Origin: Azorinus chamasolen
Taxonomy: Eukaryota; Mollusca; Bivalvia; Cardiida; Solecurtidae
Direction: 5' to 3'
Assembly: GCA_963576725.1 (NCBI GenBank)
Contig: OY755237.1
Span: 68,135,472-68,199,471 of the forward strand
DNA length: 64,000 nucleotides
Shown here: piece by piece, positions 41,195-51,550 of the stretch
Position numbering within the stretch: the stretch's first letter is position 1
Layout of the letters: each line of letters begins with the position of its first letter
Translations under genes and position numbers: made by a program
The notes under the pieces: model-generated
What the model was told of the DNA's origin: nothing
Databases searched by the model: none
The model's input: the letters and a program-made list of their open reading frames with translations, nothing else

Positions 41195-41515
41195 TAATAC
41201 CATATTCTCCCTAATAAAGGCCTCACACTAATAAACGCTCCCTTACTTCTGGGGGGAAACTAACAGTCAATAAAACAACTAATATTCCTATCTTATTATA
41301 ATCAAATAAAGAAATATAGGTGTGTGTGTTCCCCGAAATACAGGTGGTAGTTTAATACAGACTAATACAAAGCAATGCAGAAATCTCCCCTTGGAGCTCT
41401 ATGTATTACTTTCATTCTGTGTTAACCATTACCCATGTACAAAATGCAAGAAGCTCCTTTTAAAAAATGTAATGCCCCAGGGGGCATTTATTAGAAATAG
41501 TATGGTTATACACAC
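41195..41515. mobile_element. Probable MITE of another family with an M5 fragment inside (41337-41430)
   Basis: The left CCATATTCTCCCTAATAAAG matches, as inverted repeat, the right GCATTTATTAGAAATAGTATGG. Inside, CAGGTGGTAGTTTAATACAG is M5. Confidence 0.6.
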
Positions 41516-41910
41516 CATAAACTTATATTGTCACTGATGGTATAAATCAAGAAATACACATTTAATTTAAATTGATCTGACACTGTTAGAAACATTGCTT
41601 TCATCATTCCACACACATTGTACACCCAGGTCAGCTAAGACATTTCTGACATAGAGTGATTTATTTTCACCCTCTTCATTCAGTTTGTTAAATTTTGAAA
41701 AATGTTATCCTAAACCGCATCCCTACAATGGCAAATAACCTAGAGTTACACTGCTTTCAGTATGTGGAAACCATGAAGACATGATTTGTCATTTTTAGGC
41801 TCAGTTGTAGTAAATATACAGTGGAACTTGCCTATAGTGACCACACAATGAATAAACACAGGGGTCCAAATGTATAAGAGCAGGTGGCTGCTTAATGTTG
41901 GGTGCAAGTA

Positions 41911-42115
41911 CAGTAAAACCCCGCTAATGCGACCATCAAAAAGGGGAATAATTCTGGGTGGCAAAGGCAGGTGGTTGCTTAATGCAGGACGAAAGTTATG
42001 CAGAAAGCTCCTATAGGAGCTTTCTGCATAACTTTTGTCCTGCATTAAGCATCCACCTGCTTTAAACGATGCCAGTTGCTGTTTATTAAGTGGTCGCATT
42101 AGCGGGGTTTTACTG
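41911..42115. mobile_element. Inner M5 MITE (205 bp) in M5, at TA
   Basis: CAGTAAAACCCCGCTAATGC ... GCGGGGTTTTACTG, centre AGCTCCTATAGGAGCT, nearly perfect. Confidence 0.93.
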
Positions 42116-42160
42116 TAATGCAAAAGGCCCCTAGAAGAGCTTTCTGCAGAATGTCTTGAA

Positions 42161-42402
42161 TTAACCCTTTCCCTGTTCTATATTTACATGTAGTCTAAAT
42201 TTCAATACCTACTGAATATTCATGGACAAAACAGTTTTAATGAAATATGAAAGGAAGAACATTGTAGCCATTTTAGAAACTAAAGAAACAGGTCTATCAA
42301 ATTCCATTAGCAAACAGAGCACACCATGAGCAGACAGCTCCTTTAGGAGCCATCTGAACTGGGTCTTCCCTGCAAATGTGTGAAAAGGCATTTATATGAA
42401 AG
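42161..42402 (-). mobile_element. M1 MITE inside the outer M5
   Basis: TTAACCCTTTCCCTGTTCTA at TTGAATTAA of M5; right end TATATGAAAG worn. Confidence 0.82.
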
Positions 42403-42530
42403 CTACCACTTATATTAAGAATCCAGGTTAGACTTATTTTACATGGTCACTATGGACAGGCTTTGCCAGACATGGCTGAATGATTTATAACCTATATTGT
42501 GTAAAAGTGTCTTGCCCATGTCAGGTGAAT

Positions 42531-42740
42531 AGTCGTTTAAAAATTAATTGCATTATGAATATTTATTAGCTGAATTTTTATAACGATAAATGAAAACACA
42601 AAATGTTTTTACCTCAGCAGAAACTGTAGAATCATAACTATTCAATTAGTTAAGCAACAGTAGCAACAGTAGCCATTTGACCTGGGTCTACTCTGTTTGC
42701 AAAGATGTGAAAAATGCATTTATATCAGATAAATGGTTAA
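42531..42740 (+). mobile_element. M2 MITE, first palindrome arm lost
   Basis: TTATGAATATTTATTAGCTG, GCAACAGTAGCAACAGTAGC replaces the first arm; GGGTCTACTCTGTTTGC remains. Confidence 0.7.
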
Positions 42741-42802
42741 CACTCAAAATGTTTCCAAGAAAAATATTAACCTCAGAATAATAAGATGCATAAATTGAAC
42801 AT

Positions 42803-42963
42803 TTTCAAGAATAACTCCTTTATTTCTCCACCAAACCCTATGTTATGACCACTCTTTAGAATCGTCTCTTTGAGACGATTCTAAAGAGTCGTCACAACAT
42901 AAGATTTGGTGGAGAAATGACGATTTTAGTATCTGAGTACACAAATTTACCTGTTTCTCTGTA
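42803..42963. mobile_element. M6 MITE, well kept
   Basis: TTTCTCCACCAAACCCTATG, centre CGTCTCTTTGAGACG, GATTTGGTGGAGAAATGACG. Confidence 0.88.
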
Positions 42964-43201
42964 TCCCTTCACCTGATGAATATTCGTACAAGACCCCATA
43001 ATGAATAAAGATTAATAATTTGATTGATTTAGTAAAATATTAATAAGATATGGAATTTTATTGCGATGGCAAACAGGCTCAGATCTGTATTGTGTAAGCA
43101 GAGCAAACCCTGATCAGACAACCCTTAGTAGCTGTCTGATCTGGGTCTACTCAGTTTACAAAGGCAAAACAATGTGTTACTATGAGGTAAAAAGGGTTAA
43201 C
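42964..43201 (+). mobile_element. M2 MITE
   Basis: CCTGATGAATATTCGTACAA ... GAGGTAAAAAGGGTTAA; palindrome worn (ACAACCCTTAGTAGCTGTC). Confidence 0.75.
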
Positions 43202-43251
43202 AAGTTGGAATAATGTTAGTATTGTAAGAAAGAGAAGGAGAATCTTTCCAT

Positions 43252-43474
43252 TTAACCCATTCCCTCATATTGACGCCTTTTGATGCCTCTGTAAAAGTCA
43301 TTTGTTGAAACCATTGTGATAATTAGAGCATTTGCTCCACAGGAGCAAATGCTCTATTTATCACAATGGTTTTAAAACTGCATAATTCTTAAATTGTCCT
43401 TTTCTCTAGTAAATGTACCTTTTCGGTAGATTTATTCAAAGGGTCTAATAATCGTTTATGAGGGAATGGGTTAA
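43252..43474 (+). mobile_element. M3 MITE (223 bp)
   Basis: TTAA ends; centre TTTGCTCCACAGGAGCAAA. Confidence 0.92.
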
Positions 43475-43625
43475 GAAAATTGGAATTTTTATGATTAGTA
43501 GATCAGGGTTTGTGCTAAATAAGAATTTTTGTGTTCCGTTTTCAGTATTACTTTTTGTGGTGTTAATATTTCAATAATTTCAGATTTCCATTCATTGTTT
43601 GATATCCATGGTGTATTTGTTAACA

Positions 43626-43925
43626 GACAATAAAACCAGTCCATAGTGACCATTTAACCCATTCCCTCTTATTGACACCTCTGTAAAAGTCACTTTTGGA
43701 AATTTTACGATAAATAGAGCTTTCAAAACTGCAAAATTCTAATTTTTTCCTTTTCCCTTGTAAAAGGTCCTTTTCGGTAGATTTATTCAGAGAGGTTGGG
43801 CTTAAAAATAGCTTATGAAGGAATGGGTTAATGAATTGGTTTGGATGTGTAAAATAGCAGGTAGCTGTTTATTGCAAAGTGAAATACAGAAAGCTCCCAT
43901 TGGAGCATTAAGCAACCATCTGTTT
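43626..43925. mobile_element. M5 MITE interrupted by M3
   Basis: CAATAAAACCAGTCCATAGT before, TGAATTGGTTTGGATGTGTA and GAAAGCTCCCATTGGAGC after; right end cut by M2. Confidence 0.75.
43654..43831 (+). mobile_element. M3 MITE (178 bp) with most of the palindrome deleted
   Basis: TTAA ends; GATAAATAGAGC runs directly into TTTCAAAACTGCAAAATTCT. Confidence 0.9.
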
Positions 43926-44302
43926 TAACCCTTTCCCTCTTATAAATGCATTTTTCACATCTTTGCAAAATGTAGTAGACCCAGATCAGACAGCTCCTGT
44001 AAATGCTGTCTAATCGGAGTCTGCTCTGTTTCCTTATAAATTTATAATACATGTAGATCTGGGTCCATGCTTATAAAGCTTTTCAGTTGAGTCTGAGTTT
44101 GTTCTCAAGCTTTTGATTGGTCAGATTTGAGCCACAGGCTCAAATCTGACCAATCAAAAACTTGAGAACAAACTAAGACTCAACTAAAAAGTTTTATAAG
44201 CATGGAACCTGATCTACAGTTTCTACCAATACCAAAAGTTCTTGTGTACACATGCCATTATATAATGTTATTTCTTACATGAATATTCAAGTAAAGGGTT
44301 GA
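43926..44302 (-). mobile_element. M2 MITE interrupted by M7
   Basis: TTAACCCTTTCCCTCTTATA ... ACATGTAGATCT, M7, TGATCTACAGTTTCTACCAA ... TCAAGTAAAGGGTTGA. Confidence 0.82.
44065..44213. mobile_element. M7 palindromic element
   Basis: GGGTCCATGCTTATAAAGCT ... AGTTTTATAAGCATGGAACC, inner arms TTTGATTGGTCAGATTTGAG and reverse, loop CCACAGG. Confidence 0.9.
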
Positions 44303-44553
44303 GACATTAAACATGATTACATATTGCTGCATATGTTTACCATTGATCAGTGTAACCAAGTGTTATAATTGTTTTGAATGAATGGACATGCTTTGCACAT
44401 TTGCCCTGACTTTTGAAGTGTTGTCATCTTTTTTCGGCTAATCATTTGTTGTTATAAGAATGTACTAGTATGTATGATATGTGACTTGCACAAGAAACAA
44501 AGCAATTGCAAATAAGGTCTGAAAGATCAATTTTTTCAAAGATCAGTAAGCTT

Positions 44554-44792
44554 TTAACCCTTTCCTTCATAAAAAACACCTTTTCATGCCTTTACAAACA
44601 GTGTAGACCCAGATATATAGGAGCCGTCTGATCAAGATCTACTCTGTTTGCTTATTGTATAATATAGATCTGTTTCTACAGTATCTATCTGAGCAAAAAT
44701 GTCCTGTGTTTATAAGCTTTTATAAAATTAATCTATTTAATATTCATGATGTCATTCTTTTCACGTGAATATTGAACAGGTAAAAGGGTTAA
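44554..44792 (-). mobile_element. M2 MITE, first palindrome arm shortened
   Basis: TTAACCCTTTCCTTCATAAA, CAGTGTAGACCCAGATATAT-AGGAGCCG; end AGGTAAAAGGGTTAA. Confidence 0.82.
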
Positions 44793-44895
44793 TCCTTCTA
44801 CTAAGAACCACCTAAGTGACAGTTGAAAACAGCTTGGATGCAAATGAAAAGCCGAGTGACTTAGAATCCGAGTTGTTGACACTGCCATGAGTTTC

Positions 44896-45145
44896 TTAAC
44901 CCTTCGCTTGCTATTCACGTCAATATACCTACCTGTAAATAGTGAAGACCCAGATGAGACAGCTCCTGCAGGAGCTGTCTCATCAGGGTCTGCACTATTT
45001 ACAAGTTGATTGTGCAACCAGTGCACTCCACAGCAGTGATTGCACAGCGAAATACTTGTACTCAGTGAAGATATATGTAATTATACAACGGGGCATGGGT
45101 AAAGAAGGAGAAATGTATTTCAAAATTCAGCAAGAGAAGGATTAA
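44896..45145 (+). mobile_element. M4 MITE, full length (250 bp)
   Basis: TTAACCCTTCGCTTGCTATT ... AGAGAAGGATTAA; centre AGCTCCTGCAGGAGCT. An M2 left fragment (to 45190) shares the TTAA. Confidence 0.93.
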
Positions 45146-45384
45146 CACCTCTATTCCATGAATATTTGTGTTAAAAATAAAGACATATTTATGGATAAAT
45201 GGAGGGCACACAACTGTTCAGTTCAATTATAGGAGTATTGTGCCCATGGACATTTTAATTTTCATACCTCTCTATACACTAGCAACAGTTTCTTGATAAC
45301 ATATGCAAACAATCTAGATTAAATGCCAAGTGATTCCGTGTCTTGTCAAGATCTAAAATTTTTATTAAATAGAAGAAGTAGTAT

Positions 45385-45425
45385 CCCTTTCACTAGTCCA
45401 CAGATATCCCTTTCACTAGTCCATC
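45385..45425. repeat. Short tandem duplication
   Basis: ATCCCTTTCACTAGTCCA appears twice in a row. Confidence 0.8.
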
Positions 45426-45431
45426 TGTGTT

Positions 45432-45588
45432 TAACTGTAGAGTCCACTGAGTATAGAAGGCTTACATTTGTTAGAGGATTTTGAATGACAAACAGTGTAG
45501 ACTCTGATCAGAGGGCTCCTCTAGGAGCCCTCTGATCAGAGTCTACACTGTTTGCAATAGACAGCGCAGGAGTTGAAGGGGTTAACAG
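45432..45588 (+). mobile_element. M8 MITE with a perfect 30 bp stem
   Basis: AAACAGTGTAGACTCTGATC ... GGGCTCC at 45490-45519, loop TCTA, and the exact complement to 45553. End GAAGGGGTTAA. Confidence 0.9.
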
Positions 45589-46416
45589 AAATGAAACAAG
45601 ACAGCGGTTCTTGCAGATAACAATTACTGAGCTTGCTTAGAGGTAACTGGTTGCAAAAATTGAATTACCTCTCACTCTGCTGATTAAGTCTTTTGGCACC
45701 AAGTAATTTTTCTCTGCAAACAATGTCGTTTGCTTTAAGTTTCAGGGCGGACTTTACGTTCATTGTCTTCTCTAAGCTATAACTATCGTGTCAAACAGTT
45801 TGTCGCCAGATTGGACACAGAGTTACGTGACATCTCATCTGGATCCAAACTGTTTGCAAAGGTTATCACAGAACTGCCCATTGTATCAAGCCCTGTGAGC
45901 CAGTTTCTTCTGACTTCTGCAGTTAAAGAGTTTAGTCTGAAGGCATTAACCTTATTTAATTCCTTAACAGTCTTTTAGCTGAATGGAATATTTACAGACA
46001 ATATTATTAAATAATGTGAAGTGCATTCTCCTTGACAAAATTAGGATAGTGTCTATGTATTGGGCAGTTGATTCTTGACTATTCTACAAATTACATTCTT
46101 ACAGAGTGTTTTTACCGAAAGGAAACGCAAGTTAACAAATATTATTCTGCTTATCTATAGCCATTGATATGTTCTCCCTATCTGTATATCTGTCAGACAT
46201 GCCATCTATACATGCAATTGAATTTTTTTATTAGCTACATTTTTTTATTGAACATTTGTTATTTTTCAGACAAGGCTTATTAAAGTTCAGACAATGTGGA
46301 GATGGTACAGAAGACATTCTGTAATCAAGATCATCTGCTCATGAGAAATTGTCTGCAAATATTGTCGTCTGCTACAATTCTAAAATTACAAATGTATGCT
46401 TTTCTTTCATTTCTTT
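45589..46416. other. Mostly single-copy stretch after the gene
   Basis: A 71-codon ORF at 45763 includes an M9 arm (CATCTCATCTGGATCCAAAC at 45830), so I do not call it a gene. Nothing else recognised. Confidence 0.5.
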
Positions 46417-46666
46417 TTAACCCTTTCCTTTTTATAAATGTGTTTTCATGCATTTGCAAACAGAGTAGACCCAGATCAGATGGCTCCTATAGGAGTCTTC
46501 TGATTAGGGTCTACTCTGTTTGCTAATGGAATTTGAAAGATCTGTTTCTTTACTTTCTAACATGGCTACAATGTTCTAATTTCCATATTTAGTTGTAACT
46601 ATCGTTTCTATATTTATTTAGTAGGTATTGAAATTTGGAATTAACATAGAACAAGGAAAGGGTTAA
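46417..46666 (+). mobile_element. M1 MITE, full length (250 bp)
   Basis: TTAA ends; centre GGCTCCTATAGGAGTC. Confidence 0.92.
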
Positions 46667-46667
46667 A

Positions 46668-46738
46668 AACAGTGTCAGGGTGTCAAATAGTTTGGATTCC
46701 TTGAGACGCGAAATTATTCAGCATCTCATCTGGATTAA
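46668..46738. mobile_element. M9 palindrome cut by M1
   Basis: AAATAGTTTGGATTCCTTGA ... CAGCATCTCATCTGGAT stops at the TTAA of the next element. Confidence 0.65.
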
Positions 46739-46984
46739 CCCTTTCCCTCATATAAACGTGTTTTCACGCATTTGCAAACAGAGTAGACCCAGATCAGATG
46801 GCTCCTAGAGGAGCCGTCTGATCAGGGTCTACTCTGTTTGCTAATAGAATTTGATAGATCTGTTTCTGTGCTTTCTAGAATGTCTACAATGTTCCACCTT
46901 CCATATTTCTTTATAACTATTTTGTAAATGAATATTCAGTAGGTATTGAAATTTGTACTAAACTTGGAACAGGGAAAGGGTTAA
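46735..46984 (+). mobile_element. M1 MITE, full length (250 bp)
   Basis: TTAA ends; centre GGCTCCTAGAGGAGCC. Confidence 0.93.
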
Positions 46985-47039
46985 CTGCTTTATACAAAGA
47001 TGATCACATATTCCCCAGTATGGTGCTGAAGTATAATAT

Positions 47040-47441
47040 AGTAAAAACGTGATAGTTCGAAGTTTTAAGTAAAGAAGAACGTAGAACGGTTCAGGCAGGT
47101 GGCTGCTTAAACCCTTTACTCCATGAATATTCATATAAGAAATAATGGCATCATGAATATTAATCAGATTAATTGTTATTACAGCACATGGACGCAGGAA
47201 TTTTTGCCATGGCAGAAACTGTAGAATCATATGTATTTTATAATTATTTCATAAGCAAACAGAGCAGACGCTAATCAGGTGGTTCCTATAGGAGCCATCT
47301 GATCTGGGTCTACTCTGTTTTCAGAGATGTAGAAAAGCATATTTATGGAGTATAGGGTTATTGCAGTGTGACAGTCATGCAGAAAGCTCCACCAGGATCT
47401 TTCTGCATGACAGTCACACTGCATTATGCTGCCACCTGTCT
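47040..47441. mobile_element. M5 MITE interrupted by M2 (47107-47360)
   Basis: GGTTCAGGCAGGTGGCTGCT before; TTGCAGTGTGACAGTCATGC and its mirror after. The M2 has centre GTTCCTATAGGAGCC and sits in the GCTTAA of the M5 arm. Confidence 0.85.
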
Positions 47442-47650
47442 TAACCCATTCCCTTTTCAGACCCAACCTCTTTGAAGAAATCTACTGAAAAGGAGCATTC
47501 ACTGGGGGGAAAATCTAAATTGTGGAAGTTTTTAAACCATTGTGATAAATAAAGTATTTACTCCTTTGAAGCAAATGCTTTATTTATTACAATGGTTTCA
47601 AAAAGGGATTACAGAGGTGTTATAAGGTGTCAATATGAGGAAATGGTTCA
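47442..47650 (-). mobile_element. M3 MITE next to or in the M5 end
   Basis: TTAACCCATTCCCTTTTCAG ... TATGAGGAAATGG; palindrome AGTATTTACTCCTTTGAAGC worn. Confidence 0.78.
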
Positions 47651-47939
47651 AAGACCAGTAATGATACTTGTTTTAGTGTTCGAACAATTAATGTTTTACT
47701 GTAGTTATCTTACATATTTTTATGAACCTTTTCCTCAAAATTACCTCAGAATGATTTATCAACTTAGTTTTTCAACACTTCTGATTTGATTTAGTTTAAT
47801 ATATATTGCTCGAGTTTTCTAGGAAATAAAAACACCAAAGATATTATGTTGAAATATTTATGAGTTTCTCACTTTTGTATGGAGAATATTACCACCAAAA
47901 TTTATGATTGTGTTGTTAACTATTTTCAGGATACATTTT

Positions 47940-48222
47940 GATACTACATTAGAACCTTCCTTAAGCAACCACTTAACCCTTTACTCCATGAATATTAATG
48001 TACGAAATAATGACATCATGAATATTAATTAGATTATTGTTCATACAGGCTTATGAACACTGGAAATTTGACCGTAGCAGAAACTGAAGATTGATATCTA
48101 TATAATTATCTAAGCAAACAGAGCAGATCTGATCAGACAGCTCTTACAGGAGCCATCTGATCTGGGTCTACTAGACTGTTTGCAAAGGCATAGAAAAGCA
48201 TATTTATGGAGTAAAGGGTTAT
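47940..48222 (+). mobile_element. M5 left end with an M2 MITE (47973-48222)
   Basis: ACTACATTAGAACCTTCCTT-AAGCAACCACTTAA is M5; M2 with ACAGCTCTTACAGGAGCC follows. The right side of M5 is missing. Confidence 0.75.
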
Positions 48223-48650
48223 GAATATTCATGGCAGAAATAACTTCATAAATGTTAACTACATGGTTTATTGTAATGACATTTTTTTACCATGGTAGAC
48301 ACTGTAGAATCAAATTTCTATATTATCCCTTCGCTTGCTGAATTTTAAAATACATTTCTCCTTCTTTACCCATGCCCTGTTGTATAATAACATATATCTT
48401 CACTGTGTACAAGTATTTCGCTGTGCAATCACTGCTGTGGAGTAAACTGGTTGCACAATCAACTTGTAAATAGTGCAGACCCTGATGAGACAGCTCCTGG
48501 AGGAGCTGTCTCATCTGGGTCTTCACTATTTAGTATTTACAGATAGGTATATTGACGTGAATAGCAAGCGAAGGATTATTTTATAATCAAACAGACCAGA
48601 CCTAGATCATATGGCTCCTATAGAGTCTTGCTCTATCGGAGTGAAGGGTT
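48223..48650 (+). mobile_element. M2 MITE interrupted by M4
   Basis: GAATATTCATGGCAGAAATA ... CAAATTTCTATATTAT, then ATTTTATAATCAAACAGACC and GGAGTGAAGGGTTA. Confidence 0.78.
48326..48577 (-). mobile_element. M4 MITE inserted in M2
   Basis: CCCTTCGCTTGCTGAATTTT ... AAGCGAAGGATTA; centre AGCTCCTGGAGGAGCT; TATTTAG tandemly doubled in the right arm. Confidence 0.88.
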
Positions 48651-48694
48651 ACAAAGGTGTAATGAATAAACATTTGTGATGTTAAAAGCAGCTG

Positions 48695-48952
48695 GTTTGC
48701 TGGACCTTTTTCTCTATATGAACACTTTTAATTCCTTTTACAAAGTTAACTGAGTAAATGCAGATCAGACAACTCGATCAGACAATTAGAGCTGTCTGAC
48801 CAGGGATTGCTGTATTTTCGGGTGGAATTATATAGACATGATACTAGTTTCTGCCATTGCCAAATATTCTTCATTTGCCATTACAATATATATAAATTCA
48901 GTTAATTAATACTCTTTTTTTTTACATGAATATTCATGGAGAAATTGGTTAA
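48695..48952 (-). mobile_element. M2 MITE, worn
   Basis: AACACTTTTAATTCCTTTTA ... CATGAATATTCATGGAGAAA; the palindrome carries a repeated GATCAGACAA. Confidence 0.68.
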
Positions 48953-49208
48953 TGCTGGACAAAAGTAATGCAGAAAGTTTGCATTGGAGGAGTTTTCTGC
49001 ATACTTTTTATACGCCCGAAGGGACGTATTATGGTATGGTGCATGTCGTCCGTCCGTCCGTCCGTCTGTCCGTCTGTCCGCACTCACCAAAGGGTAGTTG
49101 TGTGACTTTTTCTAACTAGTCGCACAAGTAAAATCATTAACCTGGCCATCTCTTGTGACATTAACCTGGCCATTTCTTGTGACATTAACCTGCCCAGTTG
49201 TGGGACAT

Positions 49209-49228
49209 AGGGTTAGGGTTAGGGTTAG
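49209..49228 (+). repeat. Interstitial telomere-like repeat
   Basis: AGGGTTAGGGTTAGGGTTAG, three TTAGGG units inside P3. Confidence 0.85.
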
Positions 49229-49369
49229 CTTCCAGATCATTCTTTTCCAAAGTTAGAGCCAAAAATAGTTTTTCTTGTGTGACTAGTCCCACAAGAAAAG
49301 ATCAAAGGAAAAAGTCACACAACTACCCATTTGTTAGTCCGTCCGTCCGTCCGTCCGTCCGTCCGTCCG

Positions 49370-50670
49370 TTAGCAATTTCTTGTGCAACTAACTCCTCCT
49401 TTATTTTTCAACATAATTTCTTCAAACTTTCAGGAATGATAGATACTGATGTGTAGTTGTGCATATCAGTGAGATAACTCTCATATCATTTTTCATTCTG
49501 GAGTTATTGCCCTTTGATAGTTTCGGGTAGCAATTTCTTGTGCAACTAACTCCTCCTTTATTTTTCAACATAATTTCTTCAAACTTTCAGGAATGATAGA
49601 TACTGATGTGTAGTTGTGCATATCAGTGAGATAACTCTCATCATTTTTCATTCTGGAGTTATTGCCCTTTGATAGTTTGGGTAGCAATTTCTTGTGCAAC
49701 TAACTCCTCCTTTATTTTTCAACATAATTTCTTCAAACTTTCAGGAATGATAGATACTGATGTGTAGTTGTGCATATCAGTGAGATAACTCTCATATCAT
49801 TTTTCATTCTGGAGTTATTGCCCTTTGATAGTTTCGGGTAGCAATTTCTTGTGCAACTAACTCCTCCTTTATTTTTCAACATAATTTCTTCAAACTTTCA
49901 GGAATGATAGATATTGATGTGTAGTTGTGCATATCAGTGAGATAACTCTCATATCATTTTTCATTCTGGAGTTATTGCCCTTTGATAGTTTCGGGTAGCA
50001 ATTTCTTGTGCAACTAACTCCTCCTTTATTTTTCAACATAATTTCTTCAAACTTTCAGGAATGATAGATATTGATGTGTAGTTGTGCATATCAGTGAGAT
50101 AACTCTCATATCATTTTTCATTCTGGAGTTATTGCCCTTTGATAGTTTCGGGTAGCAATTTCTTGTGCAACTAACTCCTCCTTTATTTTTCAACATAATT
50201 TCTTCAAACTTTCAGGAATGATAGATACTGATGTGTAGTTGTGCATATCAGTGAGATAACTCTCATATCATTTTTCATTCTGGAGTTATTGCCCTTTGAT
50301 AGTTTCGGGTAGCAATTTCTTGTGCAACTAACTCCTCCTTTATTTTTCAACATAATTTCTTCAAACTTTCAGGAATGATAGATATTGATGTGTAGTTGTG
50401 CATATCAGTGAGATAACTCTCATATCATTTTTCATTCTGGAGTCATTTCCCTTTGATAGTTTCGGGTAGCAATTTCTTGTGCAACTAACTCCTCCTTTAT
50501 TTTTCAACATAATTTCTTCAAACTTTCAGGAATGATAGATATTGATGTGTAGTTGTGCATATCAGTGAGATAACTCTCATATCATTTTTCATTCTGGAGT
50601 TATTGCCCTTTGATAGTTTCGGGTAGCAATTTCTTGTGCAACTAACTCCTCCTTTATTTTTCAACATAAT
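49370..50670 (+). repeat. Near-identical 157 bp tandem array in P3
   Basis: Units start GGGTAGCAATTTCTTGTGCA at about 49525, 49679, 49836, 49993, 50150, 50307 and 50465. Differences are few, for example ATACTGATG versus ATATTGATG. Confidence 0.95.
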
Positions 50671-50999
50671 TTTATAGAACAGCCTTCGGGCGTATATTGC
50701 CCCGTCTTGCGGTGCTCTTGTTTGTCTTGCATTAAGACCTTTAATTAGACCTTTTTTGGTGGGCTCTTTTGGGAGGTTTTACTGTGTTTTGTTTAATTGT
50801 TAATAAGTTTTTTGTACTAAACATTATCCAAATATTACAATAGGTATCTGCATTTTTTAGGAATACATTACCCTATTCATGCAGATTTTTGTTCAGGTGG
50901 ATTATTCCAAATTTCAAACAGGTTAAGATTACAGCGAAAATTCAGTGGGGTGGGGGATGTTAAGGAAAGGTGCAACATGAGAAAGAGTGCAGACCCTGA

Positions 51000-51155
51000 T
51001 GAGATGGAGAAACTTTAATGTAGCTCATTACTCGAACAGTATAAGAGGTATCAACATGAAACTTCATAGGTGGGTAGATCTTACTGAGGAGAAGACCCCT
51101 ACATAAGAACCATAACTGTTGATTTAAAAATTTGGAGTTATTGCCCTTTATGGCT
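51000..51155 (+). repeat. Single pearl-type core unit
   Basis: ACTCGAACAGTATAAGAGGT ... TTGGAGTTATTGCCCTTTAT; the GAGTTATTGCCCTTT end matches the P3 core unit. Confidence 0.5.
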
Positions 51156-51371
51156 ATTTTTAGACCCAACCAATTTTGAATAAATCTACCGGAAAGGAGA
51201 ATTTACTACAGAAATGGAAAATGTTAGAATTTTAGAATTGTGTAGTATTGAAATCATTGTGATAAATAGAGCATTTGCTCCTTTGGAGTAAATGCTCTAT
51301 TTATCACAATGGTTTTAAGAAGTGACTATTACAGAGGCATAGAAAGGCTTGTTTATGGAAGAAAGGGTTAA
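51153..51371 (-). mobile_element. M3 MITE
   Basis: GGCTATTTTTAGACCCAACC ... GAAGAAAGGGTTAA; centre TTTGCTCCTTTGGAGTAAA. Confidence 0.88.
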
Positions 51372-51372
51372 T

Positions 51373-51550
51373 AATACAGTAACCTCAATAATTTGAATTT
51401 TTGATAAAAAAGATTTGAGATCTTTTAAGGCAGATGGTAGCTTAATGCAGAGTGGAAAACAGAAAGCTTTTTGCAAGAGTTTCACCCTGCATTAATCTCC
51501 CACCTGCCTTAAAAAGCAATAATTATACTTTATTTAATGTTCTAATGGAC
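51373..51550. mobile_element. M5 MITE, palindrome centre deleted
   Basis: ACAGTAACCTCAATAATTTG; AAAACAGAAAGCTTTTTGCA; CCCACCTGCCTTAAAAAGC. Confidence 0.7.

Larger units (their letters stand above)
41821..42455. mobile_element. Outer M5 carrying a second M5 and an M1
   Basis: The left end CAGTGGAACTTGCCTATAGT mirrors the right TGGTCACTATGGACAGGC. Halves of its own palindrome (GTGCAAGTA and AATGCAAAAGGCCCCTAGAA) flank the inner M5. Confidence 0.78.
49009..50722 (+). mobile_element. Pearl-like (Helentron-like) element P3 (1.71 kb)
   Basis: The 5' hairpin is TATACGCCCGAAGGGACGTA. There are (TCCG)n runs at 49050-49079 and 49339-49371. A ~22 bp inverted repeat is formed by GGGTAGTTGTGTGACTTTTT (49092) and its mirror (49307). 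Eight units of ~157 bp follow (49370-50670), then CTTCGGGCGTATATTGCCCC and the 3' end GCGGTGCTCTTGTT. No ORF. Confidence 0.85.
48952..50780. mobile_element. M5 MITE split by pearl-like element P3
   Basis: GGACAAAAGTAATGCAGAAA ... TTCTGCATACTTTT before; TGTCTTGCATTAAGACC ... GGGAGGTTTTACTGTG after. Confidence 0.85.

Noticed and set aside
21724..45026. Recurring ORFs with NSADPDETAPAGAVSSGSSL
   Set aside because: Opposite-strand translation of the same M4 palindrome; no independent coding evidence.
45763..45978. 71-codon ORF after a TTTCAG-like site
   Set aside because: Its middle (ISSGSKLFA) is the M9 arm CATCTCATCTGGATCCAAAC.
20441..48526. A 67-codon ORF starting MKTQMRQLLQELSHQGLHYL that recurs at 21644, 38505, 44942, 48323 and similar places
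   Set aside because: It always coincides with an M4 MITE and crosses its palindrome; it is the translation of a non-coding repeat.
49209..49228. Chromosome end or telomere
   Set aside because: Only three TTAGGG units, inside a mobile element with normal sequence on both sides.
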